64,000 nt of DNA from Clavibacter michiganensis (GCA_002150995.1 MDHJ01000001.1:1798001-1862000); one strand, 5' to 3'. Positions 46,565 to 56,283 are shown, numbered from the stretch's first letter. Translations and numbers: made by a program. Notes: generated from the letters alone by a model not told the origin.

Positions 46565-47548
46565 GTGCGCACCGTGGTCGATCGACCGCCCGCGAGCGGG
46601 GAGCGCTCGTGGGACCTCTGGACCACGACGGCGCGGGTCGTCGTGCAGAGCCCGGATCCCCGTGCCCTCGATGCCGCCGTCGCCGCGGTCCACCGCGTGA
46701 CCTCCGCGATCGACCGGGCGTGCAGCCGGTTCCGGCCCGACTCGGAGCTCATGGCGCGCGCCGCGGACCTCGACCGCGGATGCACGGTCTCGCCGCTCCT
46801 CGCGGACCTCATGCGGACGGCGCTGGGCGCCGCGGAGGCCACCGACGGCGACGTCGATCCCACGCTCGGCGCCGAGCTGATCAGCCTCGGCTGCGACCTC
46901 GACCGGCGGGGCGCGGCACCCCGCCCCGTCGCGCATGGGGACGGGCGGCGCGCCGCGAGCGGTCTCCCGCGCGGGAGCGCCGAGCGCACGCCGCGGTGGC
47001 GGGACGTCGAGCTCCGGGGAACGCGGCTGCGAATCCCCGCCGGCGTCGTGGTCGACCTGGGGGCGACCGCCAAGGCGTGGACGGCCGACCGCGCCGCGGA
47101 ACATGCGGCGGCGGCCTCCGGCGCGGCGGTCCTCGTGTCGCTCGGCGGCGACATCGCCACGGCGGGGGACGGTCCCGCGGAGGGCTGGCAGGTCCTCGTC
47201 AAGGACGCGGACGAGGACCCCGCGCAGGTCGTCTCGCTGCGCAGCGGCTGGGCGGTCGCGACCTCGAGCACGCGGCGCCGGAGGTGGGAGCACGACGGCA
47301 CGCCCGTGCACCACATCCTCGATCCCCGCTGGGGCGTGCCGGCCGCCCCGCTGTGGCGCTCGGTCACTGTGGCGTCCGCGACCTGCGTGGGCGCGAACAC
47401 CTGGTCCACGGCGGCGGTCGTCCGCGGCTCCCGCGCCGTGCGGGACCTGTCGTCCCGGTGCCTCGCCGCCCGCCTCGTCGCGGCCGATCGGACGGTGATC
47501 AGGACCCCGCTCTGGCCGGAGGACCGCGGAGACGCGCGGATGCCGTGA
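46565..47548 (+). CDS. apbE: FAD:protein FMN transferase (ApbE)
   Basis: Attaches FMN covalently to Ser/Thr of extracytoplasmic flavoproteins. 327 aa. ApbE signatures: CSRFRPDSELM, VDLGATAKAWTADRA, VSLGGDIATAG, HILDPRWGVPAA, and VASATCVGANTWSTAAVV in the C-terminal flavin/metal segment. No signal peptide is evident. GTG 46565 lies right after the previous stop. Functionally tied to the flavocytochrome two genes upstream; the substrate protein is not obvious in the operon. Confidence 0.9.
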   Translation: MRTVVDRPPASGERSWDLWTTTARVVVQSPDPRALDAAVAAVHRVTSAIDRACSRFRPDSELMARAADLDRGCTVSPLLADLMRTALGAAEATDGDVDPTLGAELISLGCDLDRRGAAPRPVAHGDGRRAASGLPRGSAERTPRWRDVELRGTRLRIPAGVVVDLGATAKAWTADRAAEHAAAASGAAVLVSLGGDIATAGDGPAEGWQVLVKDADEDPAQVVSLRSGWAVATSSTRRRRWEHDGTPVHHILDPRWGVPAAPLWRSVTVASATCVGANTWSTAAVVRGSRAVRDLSSRCLAARLVAADRTVIRTPLWPEDRGDARMP

Positions 47549-47696
47549 TCGGCGGACGGCCGCGATGCGGCCGGGCCGCCGCGGCCATCGCGTCCTCGCG
47601 CCGGGCACCCGCCCCTACGCTGGAGCGGTGCAGCGGCTGGGGGACCGGGTGGAGGATCGACCGGCTCCGCGGGACGACGCCCGCGGGAGGGTGTCC

Positions 47697-48005
47697 GTGA
47701 CCACGGGGCTCATCGCCCTCGGCGCGTTCGCGCTGCTCTGGTGCCTGATGTGGATCCCGTCCGCCGTGCTCGGCTGCGGCTGGCTGATCCTCTACCCGCT
47801 GTTCCTCGTGGCCTGGGTCCCGATCGGGCTCCTCGCACTGGTGAGCCTCGTATCCGCCGTGATGTCGCTGGCGCGGCGGGAGGGCCGGAGGAGGCGCGCG
47901 ATCACGCTGCTCGTCGTCGACGCGGTGTTCCTCGTCGTGTCCCCGTCGGTGCTCTGGCTGGGCGCGTTCCCGCTGCTCGCCCTCGTCACCCCCGCCCCCG
48001 CGTGA
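47697..48005 (+). CDS. Small membrane protein of unknown function
   Basis: 102 aa, three hydrophobic segments (TGLIALGAFALLWCLMWIPSAV, LILYPLFLVAWVPIGLLALV, AITLLVVDAVFLVVSP). GTG 47697 is chosen because GGGAGG lies 6 bases upstream. No family recognised. Convergent with the LCP gene. Confidence 0.55.
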   Translation: MTTGLIALGAFALLWCLMWIPSAVLGCGWLILYPLFLVAWVPIGLLALVSLVSAVMSLARREGRRRRAITLLVVDAVFLVVSPSVLWLGAFPLLALVTPAPA

Positions 48006-48020
48006 CGCACGCGGACTCCG

Positions 48021-49258
48021 TCAGCCGTTCGAGCAGGTCTCCGTCGCCGCGGTCTGGCCGGTGACGCCCTCCGGCAGCACGGCGGGAGGGCGGCCGAGCC
48101 GTCCGACGCGGGCGGAGCCGGATCCGCCGGGGGAGCAGCCGCGTGATCCGTCGGCTCGGCGAGCACCACGCCCTGGCCCGTGCTGTCGGGCGCCAGGGCG
48201 AAGTCCGCGTCGGAGGCGATGAGCCGCATCATCCGATCCCCGGTCGGCACGTCCTGCGCGACGCGGCCGCTCTCCAGGTACGTGGTCGGGTACTGCACGA
48301 ACACGAACTCGTCGAGCGGGATGTCCTTGATGGTGAGCGCGAGCGACGTGATCGCGGCGGGGCTGTCGAGCGAGGTGGAGAGGCTCATGTTGTCCACGGC
48401 GGCGCGCGCGATGCCGTAGAGCTTCGCCGGGTTGGTGAGGGTGTCGGAGCTGGTGATGGTCCGCAGCAGCGCGCTGAGGAACACCTGCTGGTTGCTGATG
48501 CGGGAGAGGTCGCTGTTGTCCCCGATGCCATGACGGAGGCGGAGGAACTGCACCGCATCCTTGCCCTGGAGGGGCACGACGCCGGCGGGGAGGTCGAGCT
48601 CGGTCCGCCAGTCGTCGATCGGGTTGGCCAGGCAGACGGGGACGCCGCCGACGGCGTTGGACATCTCGATCACGCCGGTGAACTGGATGACGCCGCCGTA
48701 GGGGATGTCGAGGCCCGTGATGCTCTCCACGGCGCGCACGACGCAGGGGAGCCCGCCGTTCTTGAGCGCGACGTTGATCTGCACGTCGTCCTGCGCCGGC
48801 ACCTCCGTGATGCCGTCCTGGCTCCGGCAGGCGGGCATGGTCATGAGCATGTCGCGGGGGAAGGAGATGACGGTGGCGCGGGTGTGGTCCTCGCTGATGT
48901 GGAGCAGCATCGTGACGTCGTTGAGGTTGCCGGTCTGGACGCCGGCGCCCGTGCCGAAGCCGTCGCCCTGGCCCTCGCGGGTGTCGCCGCCGACGAGGAG
49001 CACGTTGGCCCCGCCGTCGATCGCGCCGATCGAGGGCGGCAGGGCGTCCCCGTCGGAGATGTCGACCGAGTTGGCCTGGACGGTGCGGGCGATGTCCCAC
49101 GCGGCGATCGCGGCGACGGATCCGCTGCCGACCACGGCGACCGCGGTCACCACGCCGATCGCGGCGGCCACCGTGCGCGAGGCGCTCGGCCTCCGCAGGC
49201 GGCCGTGGCGGGCGATGCCCTCGGTGCCCCGGCGTCCCACCCTGGTGGTCTCGGTCAT
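48021..49258 (-). CDS. LytR-CpsA-Psr (LCP) family cell-wall ligase, frameshift near its end
   Basis: Joins wall teichoic-acid-like or capsule polymers to peptidoglycan from undecaprenyl carriers. 412 aa when restored: one N-terminal membrane helix (VAAAIGVVTAVAVVGSG), LCP domain with NVLLVGGDTREG, ISFPRDMLMTMP, VQINVALKNGG and FLRLRHGIGDNSDLSRI. The break is at GGG 48084-48086; one base restores LPAVLPEGVTGQTAATETC, the usual LCP C terminus. GGAGGAG precedes ATG 49258. Confidence 0.88.
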
Positions 49259-49416
49259 GGCGCTCCTCCGTCGACGGATGGGGACGGGTGTCCCTCGCCG
49301 AGGCTAGGCGCGGATCCGCGGGCACACCAGGTCCGGCCCTGCGCGCACCCGCTGCCGCGAGAGGCGCGCCGGCCCGCGGCACGGGGCCTCCCCACCGGGG
49401 CTGCCACGATGGCCCC

Positions 49417-49878
49417 ATGCAGATCGACGTCGTGCACGGCCGCAGCGGCACGGACGTCCGGCGTGTGCTGGAGGCCCGTCCGGACTGGTTCGGTGACCCC
49501 GAGGCGATCGACGCGTACGTCGTGGACGCCGAGAGCGACCGGTACGACAGCCTCCTGGCATCCGACGGCACGCAGGTGCTCGGTGTCGCCCTCGTCCACC
49601 GGCACTTCCCGGAGGCCGCGGAGCTGCACCTGATCGCCGTCGCTCCGGAGGCGCAGGGGCGGGGCATCGGCCGGCTCCTCGTCGAGCGCGTGAGCGCCGA
49701 TCTCGCGGCGAGCGGATGCGCCGTCCTCTCCGTCCACAGGGTCGGGCCGTCCTTCGACCACGAGCCGTACGCGCGCACGCGCCGCTTCTCCGGGCGCCTC
49801 GGGTTCCTGCCGCTCGAGGAGCACACGGGCCTCGACTGGGCGGGGCCCCCCCTCATCCTGGTCCGGCCCCTGCGCTGA
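49417..49878 (+). CDS. GNAT-family N-acetyltransferase
   Basis: 153 aa acetyl-CoA-dependent transferase. Motif A is LHLIAVAPEAQGRGIGRLLVE (Q/R-x-x-G-x-G/A), then FDHEPYARTRRFSGRLGF for strand 6. The acceptor is unknown. ATG 49417; no strong ribosome binding site, and the gene stands alone between LCP and GH127 genes on the other strand. Confidence 0.78.
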   Translation: MQIDVVHGRSGTDVRRVLEARPDWFGDPEAIDAYVVDAESDRYDSLLASDGTQVLGVALVHRHFPEAAELHLIAVAPEAQGRGIGRLLVERVSADLAASGCAVLSVHRVGPSFDHEPYARTRRFSGRLGFLPLEEHTGLDWAGPPLILVRPLR

Positions 49879-49924
49879 CGGGATCGGCGGGTGCCGTGGC
49901 GCGTCGCCGCCCGGACCGGGCGCA

Positions 49925-50023
49925 TCAGGCGTCCCCGCGACCGAGCGAGGACGTAAGCTCCCGATGCGCCTCCACCTCGTCGATGAGGGTCTGCGCCGTC
50001 CCGCCCAGGATGTGCCGGACCAC
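49925..50023 (-). CDS. Short coding-like ORF, possible gene remnant
   Basis: 32 aa from GTG 50023 ending TGA 49925: VVRHILGGTAQTLIDEVEAH and a tail. Nearly every third codon base is G or C, as in real genes here, and it follows the GH127 stop directly. It may be a tiny gene or the end of a lost one. No family recognised. Confidence 0.3.
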   Translation of the reverse strand: MVRHILGGTAQTLIDEVEAHRELTSSLGRGDA

Positions 50024-50039
50024 CCCGACCGGATGCGCC

Positions 50040-51947
50040 TCAGGCCTCCCGCGTCCACACCCGCATCTCGCCGGCGCCCCGGTTGGCCCAGGAGGCGTAC
50101 GGCACGAAGACGAGCTCCGCGTCCTCGGAGGTGACCGGGCCGCTGCGGTAGAGGCCGTCCCCGGCGACGTCGGCGCGGCGGCCGCGCGCGGTCACGACGT
50201 GCGTCCCGTCCGCGTCACGGGCGGTCAGGTCCGCGTCCGCCGGCAGGGACAGCATGTGCAGCATCGCGCCGTTGTCGGCCTCCTCGAGCGCGTGCACCAT
50301 GGGCCCGCGCGCGATCGCGACCCGGCCGGCGTGCTCGACCAGCCGGGGGTCGGGGCGGAGGCGGCGCGGGGCGGTGTCGAGCTGCAGCACGAGCTCCTCG
50401 CCGTCCTGCCAGCGCCGTGTCACGGTCGCGTAGCCGTCGTCGCGGAGCAGGTCGCCGTCGTCGAGGTCGAGCGGCCGGCCGTCGAGGTGCAGCGTCGTCG
50501 TCGCCGACCACGCGGGCACGCGGACGCGGAGCGTGAGCTCGCCGTCGGGGGCGTCCACCACGCGGAGCGCGACCCGGCCGCTGCCGTGCACGTCGGCATC
50601 CACCGCGACGACGGCCACCGCGTCGCCCACGGGCACGCGCACGGTCCCGGATAGCGGCACGTGCACCACCAGCTCGGCGTCGCCGGTCGCGAAGGCGTAG
50701 GACCCGAGGGAGGTGAGGAGCCGGGCGAGGTTCGGGGGGCAGCACGCGACGTCGAACCAGGCGCTCCGCTCGATGCCGCCGCGGCTCGCGAGGGGGTTGT
50801 CGTAGAAGAAGCACGTGCCGTCGTCCGACAGGCCGGCCAGCACGCCGTTGTAGAGGGCGAGCTCCATCACGTCCCCGTAGCGCCGGTGCCGGTCGATGCG
50901 GAGCATCCGCTGCGCCCACATCATGAGCCCGATCGCGGCGCACGTCTCCGCGTACGCGGTCTCGTCGGGCAGGTCGAAGTCCCGGGTGAATCCCTCGTTG
51001 ACGGCGGAGCTGCCGATCCCGCCGGTCACGTACATGCGCCGCGTGGTCAGGTGCTCCCACAGTCCCCGGCATGCCGCGAGGAGCGACTCGTCGTCCTGCT
51101 CGCGCGCCAGGTCCGCCATCGCGGAGTACAGGTACATGGCGCGGACGGAGTGGCCGACGGCCTCGTGCTGGTCCCGCACCGGGGCGTGGGCCTGCAGGTA
51201 CTCGCGACTGCGGCCGGGGTGGGCCTCGCCGCTGAACTGGTCGCCGAAGTACCCGGGGGTCCCGCGGCGCTCCGCCTCGAGGTCGAAGAAGTACGGCTCG
51301 GTGCCGCGCTCCTCGACGAAGTAGGACGCGAGGTCGAGGTAGCGGCGCTCGCCGGTGGCCGCGGCGAGCTTCACCAGGGCGAGCTCGATCTCCTCGTGGC
51401 CGTCGTAGCCGCGGATCTGCCCCTCGCCCCGGCCGAACACCGTACCGATGAGGTCCGCGTAGCGGCGCATCACGTCGAGCAGGGTCGTCTTGCCGGTCGC
51501 GGCGTGGTGCGCCACGGCGGCCTCGATCAGGTGCCCCGCGCAGTAGAGCTCGTGCGCGTCGCGGAGGTCGGTGAAGCGGTCCTCGGGCGCGATGACCGTG
51601 AAGTACGTGTTGAGGTAGCCGTCGTCGCCCTGGGCGGAGGACAGGAGGGCGATCACTTCGTCGAGGCGGGCGTCGAGCTCCGGGTCGGGGTGGGAGACGA
51701 GGCTGTAGCTGGCCGCCTCGATCCACTTGGCGATGTCGCTGTCCCAGAAGATGTGGGGCACGGGATCGCCGTCCTCCCGCTGGTGGCGGAGGGACTCCAG
51801 GTGCCCGATGGTCTCGAGCTGGTGGTACTGGAAGGGGATCGTCTCGGTGCGGACGGTCTCGATGCGCGGGCTCCAGAAGGGGTCGGCGATGTCGACGTCG
51901 GCGAGGGGGGCGGGCGTCGTCGCCCTATGCGTGCGGTGTGCGTCCAT
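50040..51947 (-). CDS. Beta-L-arabinofuranosidase, GH127
   Basis: Releases beta-L-arabinofuranose from arabino-oligosaccharides such as those on plant extensin hydroxyproline. 635 aa, (alpha/alpha)6 barrel. The Zn-thiolate active site is complete: Glu about 334 and Cys about 336 in AYAETCAAIG, Cys-Cys about 402-403 in DVACCPPNLARL. HIFWDSDIAKWIEAASY and DDGYLNTYFT are typical. No signal peptide. GAAGGA before ATG 51947. Last gene of the importer operon 55128-50040. Confidence 0.93.
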   Translation of the reverse strand: MDAHRTHRATTPAPLADVDIADPFWSPRIETVRTETIPFQYHQLETIGHLESLRHQREDGDPVPHIFWDSDIAKWIEAASYSLVSHPDPELDARLDEVIALLSSAQGDDGYLNTYFTVIAPEDRFTDLRDAHELYCAGHLIEAAVAHHAATGKTTLLDVMRRYADLIGTVFGRGEGQIRGYDGHEEIELALVKLAAATGERRYLDLASYFVEERGTEPYFFDLEAERRGTPGYFGDQFSGEAHPGRSREYLQAHAPVRDQHEAVGHSVRAMYLYSAMADLAREQDDESLLAACRGLWEHLTTRRMYVTGGIGSSAVNEGFTRDFDLPDETAYAETCAAIGLMMWAQRMLRIDRHRRYGDVMELALYNGVLAGLSDDGTCFFYDNPLASRGGIERSAWFDVACCPPNLARLLTSLGSYAFATGDAELVVHVPLSGTVRVPVGDAVAVVAVDADVHGSGRVALRVVDAPDGELTLRVRVPAWSATTTLHLDGRPLDLDDGDLLRDDGYATVTRRWQDGEELVLQLDTAPRRLRPDPRLVEHAGRVAIARGPMVHALEEADNGAMLHMLSLPADADLTARDADGTHVVTARGRRADVAGDGLYRSGPVTSEDAELVFVPYASWANRGAGEMRVWTREA

Positions 51948-51994
51948 GGGGTGTCCTTCGGTGGGGAGGGGATCGGCGGCGGCGCGGCGGGTGC

Positions 51995-52815
51995 TCATCC
52001 CTTGAGCGCGCCCGAGGTGAAGCCGCGGACGTAGTAGCGCTGCAGGAAGAGGAACAGGAGCAGGCAGGGGAGGGCCGACACGATCACGCCGGCCTGCAGC
52101 GCGCCGTAGTCCACCGAGCCGAGCGCCCCGGTGCGCAGGCTCACCAGCGCCACGGGGAGGGTGAAGAGGTCGCCGCTGGTCAGGAAGATCAGCGGCGCGA
52201 TGAACTCGTTCCAGGATGACAGGAACGCGTACAGGCCGACCGTCACGAGCCCCGGCACGGTGCCGCGCAGCAGCACGCGGAAGAACGCCCCGGCGACGCT
52301 GCACCCGTCCATGAGGGCGGCCTCGTCGAGCTCCTTCGGCAGCGCCTCGAACGAGTTCCGCATCATGAAGAGGCTGAACGGCAGCTGCAGCATGACCATC
52401 ACCAGGGCGAGCCCGACGAGGGAGTCCTGCAGGTCGAGCCAGCCGAGCAGCACGTAGAGGGGGATGAGGATCGTGGCGTACGGCACCATCAGGATCGCCA
52501 GCGTGAGGATGAAGAGCACGTTCCGCCCGCGGAACGGGAGCCGCGCGAACGCGTACCCGCCGAACGCGGAGACGACGAGCACGCCCGCGACGGTCATGAG
52601 GGCGACCGCCGTGGTGTTCAGCAGGTAGGTGCCGAGGCCGCTGCCGTACTCGACGACGCTCTGGTAGTTGGCGAAGCCGAAGCCGCCCTCGGGGAGGCGC
52701 CGGTGCCGAACAGCGACCCGTGCAGGGTCCACAGCAGCGGGAGCAGGAACAGCAGCGCGAGGACGGTGCTGGTGACGTGGTGGGCGGCGATGCCCAGGGT
52801 CTTGGTTCGCTTCAT
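51995..52815 (-). CDS. Sugar ABC transporter permease (MalG type), one frameshift
   Basis: 273 aa when restored. The first helix (TSTVLALLFLLPLLWTLHGS) and the rest (NYQSVVEYGSGLGTYLLNT onward) are in different frames; the break is at GGGG 52691-52694, one base giving GASPEGGFGFANY. EAA loop KELDEAALMDGCSVAGAF. Ends FTSGALKG. 7 bp after its partner permease. Confidence 0.87.
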
Positions 52816-52822
52816 GACGGCC

Positions 52823-53758
52823 TCACGCGGTGTTGTCACGTCGGAGCAACGTGAACTGGATCAGGTTGAGCACCAGCAGGAACGCCAGCACCACGAGCGA
52901 CAGGGCGGCCGCGGTGCCGAGGTCGAACTGCACGAACGCCTTGCGGTACAGGGCGACGACGAGGGTGACGGTGGAGTTGTCGGGCCCGCCGCTGGTGAGG
53001 ATGTAGAACTGGTCGAACGCCAGCACGGATCCGGTCACCGAGAGGATCAGCATGAGCGCGATCGACGGGCGGAGCAGCGGCAGCGTCACCGAGACGAAGG
53101 TGCGCCACCAGGAGGCCCCGTCGACGCGGGCGGCCTCGTAGACCTCGTCCGGGATCGCCTGCAGGCCCGTCAGCAGGATGAGCATGTAGAAGCCGGAGAA
53201 GCGCCAGACGACGAGGAGCACGGTCGACCAGAGCGCGCCGGTGGGCGTCGAGATCCAGTTGAGCGGCCCGATGCCCACGAGTCCGAGCAGCTCGTTGAGG
53301 CCGCTGTCCTTCTGCGTGTACAGCCCGTAGAACAGCAGGCTCGTGGAGGCGAGGCCGATGGCGGCCGGGATGAAGAACGCCGTGCGGTACAGCGCCGTGC
53401 CCGGGCGGGACTGCTGCACGAGGAGCGCGAGCCCGAGCGCGACGGCGCTGAGGAGGACGGTGGTGATGACGGTGTACAGCGCCGTGAAGCCGATGGCCGT
53501 GACGAACAGCGGGTCGCTGATCTCAGTGAAGTTGGCTCCCCAGTTCGGCGAGGAGGCGCCGATGAGCGGCCAGTCGTTGAACGCCATCCAGATGAGGAGG
53601 ACGAGGGGGACGACGAACACGACGCCGACGACGAGGGCCGTCGGGGTCGCGAACAGGAGTCCGGTGCGCGCCGTGTCGCGGGAGAGCGGACGGCGGGAGC
53701 GCGGGGTGGCGGGCTGCGGCCGCGGGGCGGCGGCGGGCAGCCGGGTCGTGGTGGTCAT
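52823..53758 (-). CDS. Sugar ABC transporter permease (MalF type)
   Basis: 311 aa. Tail of about 28 residues, six helices starting LLFATPTALVVGVVFVVPLV. EAA loop DEVYEAARVDGASWWRTF then VTLPLL. A hairpin separates it from the binding protein gene, so less permease than binding protein is expected. Confidence 0.93.
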   Translation of the reverse strand: MTTTTRLPAAAPRPQPATPRSRRPLSRDTARTGLLFATPTALVVGVVFVVPLVLLIWMAFNDWPLIGASSPNWGANFTEISDPLFVTAIGFTALYTVITTVLLSAVALGLALLVQQSRPGTALYRTAFFIPAAIGLASTSLLFYGLYTQKDSGLNELLGLVGIGPLNWISTPTGALWSTVLLVVWRFSGFYMLILLTGLQAIPDEVYEAARVDGASWWRTFVSVTLPLLRPSIALMLILSVTGSVLAFDQFYILTSGGPDNSTVTLVVALYRKAFVQFDLGTAAALSLVVLAFLLVLNLIQFTLLRRDNTA

Positions 53759-53786
53759 GGTCGGGCCTTCCCGGGAGGGGGTGACC

Positions 53787-53814
53787 GGCCGCCGCCTCCG
53801 GGGAGGCGGCGGCC
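53787..53814 (-). terminator. Hairpin between binding protein and permease genes
   Basis: Perfect 13-bp arms GGCCGCCGCCTCC (53787-53799) and GGAGGCGGCGGCC (53802-53814), 2-base gap. An attenuator or mRNA 3'-end stabiliser after the binding-protein gene. Confidence 0.65.
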
Positions 53815-53827
53815 GCGTGGGGGAGGG

Positions 53828-55128
53828 CTACTGGCCCGACTGGAGGGCGGAGGTGATGGCGTCGTTGTCGGCGGCGCGCTTGCCGGCGTCACCGAACACC
53901 TGGTCGCGGAAGTACGTCGTCCAGGGGCCGTTGGCGTCGTTGAAGGTGGCGCCGAAGGCGTTCGACTTGGGCGTCTCGCCCACCTCGACGAGCGCGGTCA
54001 TCGCGGCCACGTTCGGGTCGGCCTGGCTGTACTGGTTGTCGGCGAGGTCGGTGCGGGCCGGCAGGTAGCCGCCCTTGGCCAGCACCTCGATCTGGGCCTC
54101 GTCGGAGAGGGTCCACGAGACGAAGTCCCACGCGGCGGCGGCCTCCTCGCTGGTGGCGGAGATGCTGAGGGTGTCCCCGCCGAGGAAGGTCGAGGTGCCG
54201 CCGTCGATGCCGGGGATGGGCGCGACGCCCACCTCGAGGGCGTCGCTCTGCTCGAACGACCCGTAGGCCGTCGCGCCGAGCGGCTGGATGCCGATGGAGC
54301 CGTCCGCGAAGACCTGGTTGAAGGTCGCGCCGGTCTCGGTCTGCGCGCCCTCCGGGGCGAGCCCCTTCTCCCAGATCTCGCGGTAGAGGGCGTAGACGTC
54401 GCCGGCGTCGTCGGAGTCGAGCTCCGCCTCGGTGCCGTCCTCGTTCAGCACGTCGCCACCGCCGGCCCAGACGGAGGGCCAGGTGGTGAAGAGCATGCAG
54501 CCGCCGCAGTTGCCGCCGAAGTAGAAGCCGTTCACGTCGCCGCCGAGCGCGTCGATCTTCTCTGCGGCCTCGACCCACCCGGTGAGCGTCGTGGGAGGCG
54601 TCTCGGGGTCGAGGCCCGCCTCCTCGAACAGGACCTTGTTGTAGAACATCGCGGAGAGGTCGAGGTCGTGGGGACGGCGTAGTTCTTGCCGTCCTGCTCG
54701 CCGACGGACATGTGGCCGGGGGCGAGGTCGTCCTTGAACGGGAGCGCGTCGACCTCGGTCGTGATGTCGCGGAAGATGCCCTGCTGGATGTAGTTGGGCG
54801 TGAAGACGACGTCGCTGGAGACGACGTCGGGGAGCTGACCGCTGCCGGCGGCGGAGCCGACCTTCTGCTGGTAGGCGTCGAACGGGATGACGGTCAGGTC
54901 GACCTGGTTCTCGTGGGACGCGTTGTAGGCGTCCACCAGGGCCGTCGTGAAGTCGCTCGTCGATGAGCGGGTCCACATGGTGATGGTGGTGCCGTCGTCG
55001 GTTGCGGTGACGGGGGCGGCGTCGCCCCCACCGCCGCCGGCCGCGGCCTGGCAGCCGCTCAGCACGACGGCGCCGAGGGCGAGGCCCGCGATGCCGGCGA
55101 GGCCGCGGGCTCGAGTGCGGTGGGACAT
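53828..55128 (-). CDS. Extracellular sugar-binding lipoprotein, one frameshift
   Basis: 433 aa when restored, lipobox LSGC, Gly-rich linker, family-1 solute-binding fold (TITMWTRSSTSDF at strand 1; FYFGGNCGGCMLFTTWPSVW in the middle). The break is at GGGG 54670-54673; one base restores NYAVPHDLDLSAMFYN. GAAGGAG before ATG 55128. First gene of the GH127 operon, so the ligand is probably a beta-L-arabino-oligosaccharide (inference). Confidence 0.88.
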
Positions 55129-55189
55129 GGGATCTCCTTCGATCGGTGCGGTCGGGTACCGCGGGTCCCGCCTCGCCATGGCAGCGAAA

Positions 55190-55262
55190 CAGTAGGGAAA
55201 AGTTAGGTGGGGGATACGATCGTCGACAAGCACCTCCGACGAAAACTTCCGAAAGCGGGCCG
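55190..55262. promoter_or_regulatory. AT-rich divergent promoter region of GH127 operon and its LacI gene
   Basis: Two A/T-rich blocks, GGGAAAAGTTAGG (55195-55207) and CGAAAACTTCCG (55240-55251), in an otherwise GC-rich 137-bp gap between divergent starts. Both contain AAAA-N-TT and are candidate operators; neither is a clean palindrome. Confidence 0.4.
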
Positions 55263-55265
55263 GCC

Positions 55266-56251
55266 ATGCCACGAGCGACCATCCGGGATGTCGCGGCGCG
55301 CGCGCAGGTCTCCATCTCGACCGTCTCCAAGGCGCTGTCCGGCAACCAGGAGATCAGCGAGGACACGCGCATCCGCGTCCGTCGGACGGCCGCCGAGCTG
55401 TCCTACCAGCCGCGGGGAGCGGTCGACCCACCCGGTCCGGGTCGACCCGGGCGGTGGGGCTGCTGACGCAGGACGGGGTGGGGCGCCTCAGCCTGCCGGT
55501 GCTGCTCGGCGCCGAGAACGCGGTCGGGACGGAGCGGATGTCGGTGCTCCTGTGCGACAGCCGAGGCGACGACGTGCGCGGCGCCTATCAGCTCAACACC
55601 CTGCTGGAGCACGGGATCGACGGCCTCATCGTGCTCGCCGACAACACCAACGACCAGCCGTCGCTCGGGCCGCTGGGGGTCCCTGTCGTGTACGCGTACG
55701 GCGCGTCCACGAGTCCGGCCGACTTCTCCGTCGTCCCCGACGAGGAGGGCGGGGCGCGCGACGCCGTCCGTCACCTCGTGAGCCACGGGCGCACGCGCAT
55801 CGCGCACGTCACGGGCCCCGACTGGTACGCGGCGACCGGGCGACGCGCCCAGGCCTGGCGGGCGGCGCTGCAGGAGGCGGGTCTGCGGCCCCCGGCGGAG
55901 CCCATCCAGGGAGCGTGGGCGGAGTCGACGGGACACGACGCCGTCGACGCCCTGCTCGACCGGGGGACGGACTTCGATGCGATCTTCTGCGGGAGCGACA
56001 TGCTCGCCCGCGGCGTCGTCGACCAGCTCCGGGACCGCGGCCGGCGCGTGCCGACCGACGTGGCCGTCGTCGGGTTCGACAACTGGGAGCTGATGGCCAC
56101 CGGCAGCCGCCCGCCCCTCACGACGATCGACATGCGCCTGGAGGCGGTCGGGCGGGCGGCCGTGTCGGCGCTGTTCGCCGCCATAGGCGGGCAGGCGCGC
56201 ACCGGCATCGAGCGGGTGCCGACCGAGCTGGTGGTCCGGGCGTCCACGTGA
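55266..56251 (+). CDS. LacI-family regulator of the GH127 operon, one frameshift
   Basis: 328 aa when restored. HTH TIRDVAARAQVSISTVSKALS at residues 5-25. The sensor domain starts VGLLTQDGVGRLSLP and has VVGFDNWELM near the end. The break lies about 55416-55424 in the hinge (after ELSYQPRGA). Divergent from the importer and arabinofuranosidase operon, so it is their likely repressor. ATG 55266 with no strong site; AAAGCGGGC precedes. Confidence 0.86.
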
Positions 56252-56283
56252 TTGCGGTCGCGGGCACCACGGGCGCGCGGGCG

